Positions 10,101-22,100 of a stretch of 64,000 bases of DNA are shown here, piece after piece. The notes below the pieces were generated by a model. It saw only the letters and a program-made list of their open reading frames with translations, did no database searches and had not been told where the DNA came from. The DNA comes from Styela clava. Taxonomy: Eukaryota > Chordata > Ascidiacea > Stolidobranchia > Styelidae. Numbering within the stretch: the stretch's first letter is position 1; every line of letters begins with the position of its first letter. The stretch is from positions 24,759,383 through 24,823,382 of the forward strand of contig NC_135252.1 of assembly GCF_964204865.1 (NCBI RefSeq), given 5' to 3'. The translations under genes and the position numbers were made by a program.

Positions 10101-13100
10101 AAACAGCCATTGCGTCATTTTGGTTGAGAATTGCAGATGAATATCCATTGCTGTTAGAAAAAGCAATTAAAATTCCATTGCCTTTTGCAACTTCCTCCTA
10201 TGTGAGGCAGCATTTTCAGCTCTTACCACAAGTTTGGACCTACGAGTTTTCTTGTTACCTATTGTTTCGAGAAGTGATAAATTGTGCAATGAAAAGCAAC
10301 CTCATCTATCACATTGATATCCTTTGTGTTGTAAATGAAACATTATCCTTCCTAGTTAGTTAAGCACAGAAATTGATACGACATAGGAAGGGGGTCAAGT
10401 CAAAACTAAGATTTTCAAATATGGGTCCGCTGCCCAAAAGTTTGGGGGGGCTCCCGAAGTATGCGAACCAAGATGGTGGACATCGGAATGTAATATGTGT
10501 ACTAGGTTAGGGTTAGGCCATAATTTTAGGTATAAATACGACGCTAGTCTTCGAACTGATAATAGGACTAAAATAAGGAAAATTGGAAAAAAATTATCGC
10601 CTAACCCTAACCTGTTACCCATGTTACGTTCCGATGTCCGCCATCTTGGTTCGCATACTTCGGGAGCCCCAGTTTGGGACCATGTCTTAGCTCATCAGTG
10701 GAATTATTCTAATTTCTCAAAATTATCGCCGGTCGTGTTGAAACCATTAGAAAATCAACATTGACTTTATTAGTGTTTCCAACTCATTTATTTTATCACA
10801 GTGTTTACATAATCCTCTTATTGTTACATCACAGCGGAAGTTGAAGAAATCTTCAGCAAGACAGAATGTCATCGGCACATACCTTTCACCTGGGATTGTA
10901 AATTTGTGAAATTACATTTCGGCCGGAATTTGGACAAAGCGTTGAATTATGCAGAATTCACACAGTTTTTACAGGTTGGTTTAATCAATGGCTAGACAGT
11001 CAATGAATATTAATTTTTGCAATATTGAAAAAAAAAATAATTAGATTATATTATCTTGACTTGCTGAATGAATCCAATTTAGAAAGAATAAAAAATTCAC
11101 CTCATATACGATATACAGGGTTGTCAGACCAAGTGTAGACAAATGTTTATTAAAATATTCACAATATAAATGTAAGAAAGAAAAACAATATTTTTCAGAA
11201 AATAGCATTATAAATATAATATTAGAATCCATTGTTCTCCCTTTAACTTCACTACACGTCTTCATCTGTTTTGAACTCGACTGTGCGTATGGTTTCTTTT
11301 GAAATTTTGTCCTTTGAACACACTTTGATCAGTGCTAGCCATCACGAATGATTCCTTATTTGCCGATTTATTAATACAGACGCATTGAGATGTAACTCTC
11401 AAAACGGTGAAAACATGCCCTTTCTGTTTTTGGTGGACAGAAACGGCAAGGGCGATCTCTAAAGACAAGAAATGGTAGCGCTATAATTGTAAACGCTATT
11501 CATCGAATACAAAAGTTAATTGTTGCAATTATTCAAAGCTGCGAACCTCAGGTTGATAACAACTGCTCTAAGGCATAGATTGATGACTTGTTGGGACAAA
11601 ATTTAAAAAAAAACCATACGGGCCTCGCGCAGTCAAGTTCCAATCAGATCGAAGCGTGTAGTGAAGCCAAAGGGATGATATATAGAAAAATAACAATGAA
11701 TTCTATTATTTATTTTTATAATGCTATTTTCTGCAAAATAAATTTTTTCTCTTTTACATTTATATTGTAAATATTTTAATAAACATTTGTCTACACTTGG
11801 TCTGATTACCCTGAATTTTGTAAATGGGTGTGGATCTGGTTGGGATATAAAATAAAGAAGTATTATGGTAAGTCTAGGCAAGGCCGAGACAGCACAGCAT
11901 AATTACAAACAAAATTTGGGGCTCCCGAAGTATGCGAATCAAGATGGCGGACATCGGAATGTAATATGTGTACTAGGTTAGGATTAGGCCATAATTTTAG
12001 GCATAAATACTACGGAAGGCTCTTGGCTAGTCTTCGAACTGATAATAGGACTAAAATAAGGAAAATTGGAAAAAAATTATCGCCTAACCCTAACCTGTTA
12101 CCCATGTTACGTTCCGATGTTCGCCATCTTGGTTCGCATACTTCGGGAGCACCCAAAATTTGCTATTTTGTCTTATTATATGGGCGTGGTAGAATTGAAA
12201 GATTTTCAGAGTGAGAGATAGTAGTGTAACATCGGAGTTCAATAACCAATGTACAGAAACTAAACAAAATTTGAATAGGAAATCTTAAACGTAATCGACT
12301 GTACTAATTTTAGATCGCAGACAAAGCCAGTGTCTGTATCAATCAATCACTTTACAAAATAAAAAACAGTGTAAAATCATTTAATCATTTATACATGAAT
12401 ATGTAAATGTATAAATGAACTCACATCATGATCAAATTGATTATTACATAACATACTAAGTGCGATTTTATTAAAATAGAAAACAATGTCATGAATTTAA
12501 CAGCACGAATCATGAACTCTATATTAAACAAAGGCAATTTATTACTTATCGATCTTAAGAGTATTCGTTAAGGTATTTGTCTATCTATCTGTCTGTTTGT
12601 TTGTTAGATGAACGCGATATCTCACGAAAGCGAGATTGGATCTGCTGCAGATTTTGCATGTGCATTCATCATATCTCGTACCAGAAGCCTATTGATTTTG
12701 GGCGAATTATGTCGTATAATTAGCGAGTTATCAATTAATTAGTGATGAGACACAAGGCGTCACTATGGAGCAAGAGCGCTGTTTTGGGGGATCCCCAACT
12801 TTCGATAAGTCTCCGGTCTTTGACCGATATTCTCGTTTATATATTTACATATTCACGTAGCCCTGGTCTAAACCTAAATTTTCATGATGGAAGCCTAGGA
12901 TCGTTGAGAGCTGTTTCTTTTTTGTTAAAATACTGACTTGGCTAATTTTGTAACTGTCCAAAGTAGCAATAAATACATTTGAGTCGTTAAATAAAGTATT
13001 TTTAATTTACTGAGGAACATAATCGTTAAGCAACACTATTTTTATTAAATTTATTCTGGGACTCTGTAAATAATAGTCAACCTTTTCACGGGCTCCGTAA

Positions 13101-16100
13101 CACTATAAGTTTGGAAATTCCTGGCCAGACTGGCGTCACTTTTTATATCACTCATGAGCCAGGACTAGGAATGGGCATTTTGAATCGAATATGAAATTAT
13201 TCGAATCGTTTCAGAGCAAAGTTTCGAATCGGCGCCATCTTGATTTTTTTCTTTCTGCCAATGGTCGAGCTAAATTTCTCATTTTTTTTATTGAAGCCAT
13301 ATTTTTTCAACGCAATTCTGACATATGACGCTTTTCTGTAGTGAGTTATTGATGAAACCATGTTTCTTATTGTGTGTGAACACTCAGCAATCTGCCTGAG
13401 TGATGTATTCTATGTTTTTAGTAATTTATGTGTCTGGAGGACCTAATATAACATAAAAGTTACATACAATTTTATATCTCCAAAGTATTCGAGATTCGAA
13501 AAAAATTATTCGATTCGATTCTGAAATCATGAGGTATTCGAAAATGCCCAGCCCTAGTCATGACGCAAGAAAAAGATGGTGGCGTGGTGGATTTTATCTC
13601 TGGGATTTGCCTTGTTGTAAAGAACAAATTTCAATTCTAAGACCTGCGCTATAAATAACGGTTCAAATATTTTGGATTTTGGAATTTTTTGACTGGGGTA
13701 TTCAGAGGGTACAATGGCAAGTGTATCCCTATCAGTCACCAAGATATGCTGACTATATTTCTTATACAGGGCTTTATTTTGAAATAAAAAGGGAACAATC
13801 ATTGTCTGAGAAACCTATTGTTCTCACTATTGTTATGTAACAGTAGCTGTTCTATTTATAGAAGACCATGCCATATATTATGCTGACTATATTTCTTATA
13901 CAGGGCTTTATTTTGAAATAAAAAGGGAACAATCATTGTCTGAGAAACCTATTGTTCTCACTATTGTTATGTAACAGTAGCTGTTCTATTTATAGAAGAC
14001 CATGCCATATATATTGGCAAATGTAGCAATGGAATTTCCCTTTTGTTCAGTTCTTATCGCACAATTGTCATCCCATCTTCAGATCAAAATTAGAGTGGTA
14101 GTTTGCTAGCATTGTGGCCCCCTCCCTACCCGTTTGGGGGGCTGTTGGGCCCAGTTGGGAACAGCTGATATAGACGTTAAAAAACATTGGATAAACTATA
14201 TTGCTACCTTACCAGCTGTACGTGCCCCACTACGAAAAATCCTGATTCTCATTTTCAACTCATTATAAATGTATGATACAGTAAATAGCCATAACTTTGC
14301 CCAAAGTAACTCCGAGAGAGCACACCAACATGCCACGAATACGTAGTCATATAGTCAATTCACTTTCGCAGCTGGCTGGTCATGATCACTCATCTGTAAC
14401 TGATGACATCACAGGTCAGGCTCAACCATCTTGGAGAATGCTAGTTGCCAGAAATACAATAAAGATACGGTTAGCTTTAACAATGAACTACTTTGTATTT
14501 CAAGGAACTTCAAATCGAACATGCACTTCAAGCGTTTGAGCGCTTTGATGTCCGCAAGGAGGGAGCGATATCTGCTCTTGCGTTCAGAGACATCATGGAG
14601 ACGATACGACCTCATTTATTGACCGATTTTGTCAAAGAAAACTTAATTGCGGTAAGTCGTCTTTGATTTTTCTTTGTAATTGAACTGTTTGTGGAAAAGT
14701 GGTCATAATAAAATATGTATGAAAATAGGGTGCCCATAAAGTCACAAAATTTTTTAAAATCGCAAGGGGGATTTATCGATACCATATATTGTTTTGGCCC
14801 TCACAGATGTATTAAATGAAGTAAAAACACTTACTATAATTAATAGTTAAAAAAGCAATAAAGCTGGTTAAGAATTCAGGGTTGTCCAAATCGAATCGAA
14901 TATTCGAATGTATTCAAAGTATTCGAATACCTTTTCGGCTGATTTTCGAATAATTCCGAATAGTAGCCACTTTTCGCCGTAAAACGTGGTGTTTCGTTTT
15001 ACGGAAATCTTTAATCGACTTTTTACGCTGTCTCACATTTTGTAATGATGATGAAATACAATGATTGTTTATATTCTGTGTGACTGTACGTCGCATAATG
15101 TTGCACACATTTGCACGTTTGCGTCGGTGGACATTGCCGACATTCGTCTACGAGGCTTTTAATTTACAAATTCATTTCCATTACGTCGAAAAATTGACTA
15201 GACTAACCAAACTAACCAAACTACCAAACTAACATGATCTGGTTCTAAACATATAAAATTATTAGCGCATACCAGCATAACTGAACAACAGGGACACCAT
15301 TTTTCTACCCGTCTCATTGGAGACCTATATGGAAAAAAAACTTTTTTGAGTGCTAAAAATAGACATCGTCCTATTTCCCATGTGGACTTATTAGCTGGGA
15401 AATACGGTATTTATAGCCGTCATTGTTACGATATCCAATAAATTGTCACAAGTTGGAAAAACAAGTCGATTTATTAAAAAATAATTTTGATAGCGATATT
15501 TAAAAGTATCAATCCTTTACCAGGCGGATTTTTTGTTGAGCAAAATAATCCAATCCATGACGGGTACCAGCATTTAAAATGTCATGCCGTATTAATTTAA
15601 TTTTGTTCAACGTAACTCATGGTTGTATCGACAATCTGTGAACATAAAATGTTTGGTAAACTGACCGATATTATTAAATATTGATTCCTATTTTCATATT
15701 GATAAAATAATGAAAGTATTAATACCAAATACCACAGGTATTTGTGGACATGAAATTCGGATTCATATTTACAAAATAATAAAACTATTATAATTCTAAA
15801 ATGCAATGGCGATCTGTGGACTGAAAGTATGTGGTAAACTGCGCGATTTACCAACATTTGAGTTATGATAATAGAATTAAATTAACACGGTCAGGCATTT
15901 TAAATAGTGGTATCGGTCGTGGATTCGAATATTTTGCGCAGCACAAAATCATCCTAGTAAAAAGTCCATACTTTTAAATACAAACCAATGACAACAATTA
16001 TCCAAATTAGTTCCCAAAAAGCGGGATAAAGTATAAATTCTTTTTCTGACTTGTGACAATTTTTTCGTGAGTATACGAAAATAAGAATCAAAAACTAATT

Positions 16101-19100
16101 ATATTCGTCACAATATCACGGCAATCTGTGGACATAAATTGTGTGGCAAACTCGCGATTAATATTAATTTTTGAATCCTATTTTCGTATTTACAAAATAC
16201 AACGGCGATCTGTGGACTTAGAATGTGTGGGTAAACTTAGTTAGATTATAAATAGTTTTTGATTTCTATTTTCATATTTATAAAATAATAAAAGTATTAT
16301 TACTCAAACATACAACGGCGATCTGCGGACTTAAAATGTGTGGTAAAGTTCCCGAATTTAAATAATTTTTGATTCATATTTTTGGACTCATGAAAAAATT
16401 GTCACAAGTCGGAAAAAATTACTCATACTTTATCCCGCTTTTTGGCAAATAATTTGGATAATGGTTGGTATTTAAAAGTATGGGCGTTTTACTATGATGA
16501 TTTTGTGTTGCGCAAATATTCAAATCCATCATCGATAGCACTATTGCCGTATTAATTTAATTCTGTTAACATGACTCATGGTATATAAAATATATACTGC
16601 CATAATCTGCAAATATGAAATGCCTGGTAATACAACTAGGTTGTAACTTGTAGATAGCAGTTATTCCATTGCTTATTGTATGGAAATTCCTACATACATT
16701 TAGATAAGCTTCAATTAGTGGATTTTATTTTCGAAGTATTCGAAATTTCATATTCGAAAAGAATAATTTCGAATGTATTTGAAATAGTGAACTATTCGGT
16801 ATTGGCCATCAGAACTGACTTTGTAACAAAATTGAATTTGTGAACACTGTACAACAAAACAAATTAATATTAGTAAAAATATTCTGAATACAAAGTAAAT
16901 TTTCTATATTTTCTGGAAAATAATATTACCTGTTTTTTTTTATGTCCTAGCGACAACAAATTCAGTAAAATCTTATAGTGTTTTAATAAATATGTTGCTA
17001 AAATTTGCTCCACTGACGTTGAATACAATTATTTGAAGAGGTGTTTCAGCACCTGGCATTTTGAGCAGTCACTTGGGACTAATAGTCAATATATTTCATA
17101 CTGCAATTCGATGGCCCAATTTGGTTGTTTATAATGGCAAATTTTTCTATAATACTTCCGATTATACAAAAGTACCTTATATTTAATGTATTGTTGAAAA
17201 ATTGCCATTCTTAGCGTCCAAAGTTTCTTTCAAACACTTATTTATAAACGAATTGAATGTATTTGAAAAACTAATATTTGTCTCGCTTTTTTTGAAGGTC
17301 ATATTTTCGATCAAGGTCATATTTTAGATTTTCTTTTAAGCTAAATTATTTTATCCACAGGTTGTCAAAAGTATGGGAATGCAGACAGTCAGTTTCACAT
17401 TTTTTCAAGCGTTCAATAATTTATTAAAAAATATGGAACTCGTCAAAAAAATATATCAAACCAGCGCTGGAAGTCATGAAGAACAAGAGGTCACTAAAGG
17501 TCAGTTTTATTTTGATTTTCTATCCTTACAAGGTCAGTCAAGGTCAGTTTTATTTTGATCCTTTATCCTTACAAGGTCAGTCAAGGTCATTTTCATTTTT
17601 ATCTTTAATCCTTCCAAGGTCAGATTTATTTTCAACATTTTATTGTTAAGGTCAATCAAGGTTACATCAAGGCCCTCACTCACATAGGGCACATACTTCC
17701 AAGTTGATTTTAGGATAAGTAAAATTTTTATTTTTATCTGGGGGGGAGAGGAAAGTCGACAATACGGCTTAATTATATGACAAACTGCAGCCTCTCTTCT
17801 GGTCCATGTTAGATATGGGATTAGCCAGTTATTTGTTTGGGGTACATGGACTGACTGTTCCGATACTTTTTCCCATTATTTTATTTTTATTCATCCTTTA
17901 TGTGCAATCATATTACCCACAAATAGATAAAAAGGTTATGCTCAATACGCTCGCCACGTCACCTCTGATTACCCTGCATGGGTTTACAGGTTCGAACCCC
18001 ATGCCGGGTTAATTATGTGCGAGAGGATTGCTGGACTCCTCGCCGTTGTTGTATCGCTGGTCGGATCCTTCACCATCAAGCCCATGCATCTCAATGCAAA
18101 ATTCACACTCTGTCAATTATCAGTGACTGAGCCCCACGAGGCTCGACTGTGACGAAGCTTCAGTAAATCTTGCATTGTGTGGAATGATATTTTATCCTTT
18201 TTATCAATTTGTTATCTTTTTATTTAATTAAGTATTATCTTTTATATTACCTCTTTTATCTCAACTTTGAGTCTTTGATCATTTCAGAGGAGTTCATAAT
18301 CGCTGCACAAAGAGTCAGTAGAATCACACCACTAGAGGCCGATATACTGTTTCATTTGGCCTCCCTCCTCGGTCATCGACACGGAAAAATAACAATGAAA
18401 GAACTGGACCAGATCGGAGCACTAGAAGAAGGGTCAATGCCTTACAATATAGTGGCCCAACAAGAGGTGAGAATTCGGCGCTCTAGACGAAGTGTTTGTA
18501 CTAATATGTTTTATTATGGCTCGGCGGTGTGGCGCATCGTGTTAAGCGTTAGGGATACGCTCGCCACCGCATCTCTGATTACCTTTTGAGGGTTCGCAGG
18601 TTAGAATCCAATGTGAGGATGATCATGTGCGAGAGGATTGCTGGACTCGTCGCCGCCGTAGGGTGGTTCACGTAACCGCTGCTCGGTTACGGCTTCCTCC
18701 ACCATCAAGTCCATGCTTCCGAAAACAAATAACTGGCTAATTAATCTCATACCTGACTTGGAATGGTAACCGGACGAGAGGCCGTGATTCGCCATATGGA
18801 TAAGCCGTCTTATCGGCTTTCTTCTCCCTCGGGATAAATATGTAAATCCTATCCTATCCTATGTGAAGCAGGGTGTTCGCAAACCCCTGGGGTTCCGTGA
18901 TGACTGCACAGGGTGTCCGCAACGATATGAAAAGAGTCTGAAATACAGACAAATAAATCATGATCCTTTTTAAATTGCCGTTGACCTGCTGGCATTCAAT
19001 GTTAGTATTTATTAGTTAAGACTTTCCTGGCTTCTATTTTGGCAATAAAAACATTATCCTTCCACATAGGTCAGGCACAAAAATTGATTAGGACATAAGA

Positions 19101-22100
19101 TGGGCGGTCCGTCAAAAATTAGATTCATAAATAGACCCAAAAGTTTGGGAAACCATGATATAATCAACCAACACCCGGGGTAATGGCGAAATAACTAAAC
19201 TAAGGAAAGGGGAATGTTAGAAAAGAGTAATAACAGCTTGCTAATACTAATGTACTACACTTCACCCATAATATGACGTGAAATAATCTTATGAATGGAG
19301 TAATCAGTAATTTATTTTTTCACTATACTGAAAACCAGTGTTCCCTCTAAGGCAGTGGTTCTTAAACTGGGTTCGATCGAACCCCTGGGGTTCGGTGGAG
19401 CTGTTCAAGGGGTTCGACGAAGGTGCTCTGAAACAGTTGCATATTATGAGACTTTTTTATCACCCTGCATACTAATTATGCAAAAATAACTATAGTTCAT
19501 GATGACTAATTACTAATGACTTGAACAATTGAATGGAACAATTAATTGGTGTTACCCTTATTCATATTCTCCCGTACTAATGAAACTTAACTCAATTTTA
19601 CGGATAAATCGAAGATAGGCAGTAATTGTACATGAATGAATGCAAAATCATAGCGTGTTTGAATTTCACTAGGTGATAAATTTGCGACAAGGAATAGTTT
19701 ATCGCAGAGCTTTACCCGAAATTATTATGATCCATTCAGGACAACCTCGATATGGCGCCGAATTAATCCTATCTCTATTTCTGTAAAATAAAACAATTGG
19801 CAAACGATTTTATTCGCATTTCAGCGCAGTTTAAAGTTTGAGAACAAATTGCTTGAACTACCAACGTTTATGGGGTATATTATCATCTTTTGGATTTTCA
19901 AAGTTATTTTTTATCAGTTTTCGCCTGTTTACCCGCATAACTTATACAACAAAAACCATCTGCTCATTCTGCCGCCAACGTCATTGTGACAAAACAATGG
20001 TTATTCCCACATGGTTATTGATATCTAAGGTTTCATCACAATGTTCATATTCTATAATCTTGCAAGAATTAGCTTCCGCTTTATGACGTTACGGTTTGGC
20101 TTCTAATTTCAACCGTTCAGTACAATGGGGTTCGGCGGGAGCTTGCAGAATAGCGCAGGGGTTCGGCAGGCTCACAAAGATTAAGAACCACTGCTCTAAG
20201 GTGTGCGCGTGTGCGCGAGCACACAGCTTTCAGAGGCTGCGCACACGCATAGATTTACTGCACACAGACATATTTCGATGTAATGTAACAATGTTCTCGA
20301 TTGGCAGGTTGAGAAAGTTTGTTGTTGGCCCACTTATTACCAGGTTAGACTACCAAAATTTCTTCATTGGTTTTTGCACAAATATTAGTCATTTCCAAAA
20401 AAATGCGCACACACCAAAATTTATGCGCACACATACTACAAAAATTAGAGGGAACATTGGTGAAAACACACTAGATATACAAAAAATTACAATAAATATG
20501 AAAGATGCGTTTCGAGGCGAGGGAAACCGCGAAAAACCAATATAGGTTATCGAGCAGCGGCACTCTAATTTCGAATAAAATATATGAGGATATTTTCCCT
20601 GGTACACATACTACGGGAGTACCGAGAATATTATGTTTCAATGTTGAGAAGAAAGTTTACAAGGATCATTGTGATGAGCGTTAAAAACCAGAGTGCCATC
20701 GCTTTTCTTATTACGCTGCCTTGGCTCGCAGGTTTGAATCCTGTGGCGATTAATTCTTCGATGGTCTCCTTGTCGTTGTATAGCAGTTCTTGTAATTGTT
20801 TTCGAGTTACAGGACAAGCTTGCCATTGTGTCTTTGTTTACTAAGTGGTTTCACAGGTTAGAATCCTGTGTGGTTATGTGCGAGAGGATTGCTGGACTTT
20901 ATATGTCGTGGTGTGGTGCACATTAACCAATGGTTAGTATCGGCTTCCTCCACCATCTTGTCCATGCATCTGGAACAAATAACTTGTTACCTAGGCCGCG
21001 TTGTGGCTCATGCTAAGCGTTAGGAATACGCTTGCCACTGCACCTCTGATTACTCTGTGTGGATTCTCAGGTTCGAATCCCATGCGGGGATGGTTATGTG
21101 CGAGAGGATTGCTGGACTCGCCGCCGTCGTTGGGTGGTTCACATAACGCTGGTCGGTTACGGCTCCCTCCACCATCAAGTCCATGCTTCCGAAAACAAAT
21201 AACTAATCCTATACCTGATATGGATTAGTAACCAGACAGAGGACATGGTGCTACACATTGCGTTGGCCTTTCATCCACTTTAGCGAATACTGATTGAAGG
21301 GAACTTTAGAAGTCATTTGCGTCGGCGTGATCTCGCTATTTTGTTCACCATACAACTCATTATTTCTTGATTAGAAAGAGTTCAAGCATATTGGCTACCA
21401 ATCCGGGGCATTGAGAGGTTCAATGCTTTATGACATCATGGGAGGGGTGGATAATGTTACTATTAGCGACGAAGTGGAGGTATGAGATTGGTATTTATTG
21501 AAGCATGAAGTCACATGACCACCAATTGCATGAGTTTATTTCATCACATGGAATGTAAACGATACTGCATAAACAAATCTGATAGTTAGTTATGAACATG
21601 ATTTGTGTAAAAAAAATTTAGGGGGAACATTTCTAAATTGAATAGTTAATAGCAACATAACGTTTCTAATATTTATAAAATATTTATAAAAATAGGCTTA
21701 AAATATTTTTCGACATAAATCTTGCATTCAATGAGTTAAAACAGGAACAGGGGGGGGGGGGGAGATAGTCCTATTGTTGATTATTAAATAGCAACATATA
21801 GGATATGTGTAAAAATCATCTGGGGACAAAATAAGTGGAGGTGCAGCCTTGGAAATTTTTCAATTGTAAAAACCTTGCATGAGATTCAATAAGTTGAAAC
21901 AGAAGGTTGTTGAGTTGGCTGTATTTGTTCAGATTTCATTTCATACTGGGGGGATGGGATATTGTGAGGAGGTAATCTGATAATAACTTTGCTTTGAATT
22001 ATGGGTTTCTTCCATTATATGAAAAGTTGGCTCCGTTCAAAGCAAATTCAATACTTTTTCATGAGAATCAGTAAAATAGAAGTCTAATAGAGAGTTTGTG

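Larger units (their letters stand above)
10000..10684 (+). mobile_element. hAT element remnant with transposase fragment, carrying a nested MITE
   Basis: It is bounded by a perfect 8-bp target duplication TCTTAGCT (9992-9999 and 10685-10692). The left end is CAGTGTTTCC; the right end reads TTTGGGACCATG. An internal piece encodes a transposase C-terminal fragment. A second MITE sits inside at 10447-10670. A shorter relative without transposase lies at 18869-19157. Confidence 0.8.

Noticed and set aside
17961..18010. Possible tRNA genes at SINE heads (also 21024, 51590)
   Set aside because: Box A/B are present but the sequences do not fold as complete tRNAs and continue into the SINE body.
20096..20545. 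149-codon ORF
   Set aside because: It crosses the border of two nested hAT elements and has no transposase motif; chance ORF.
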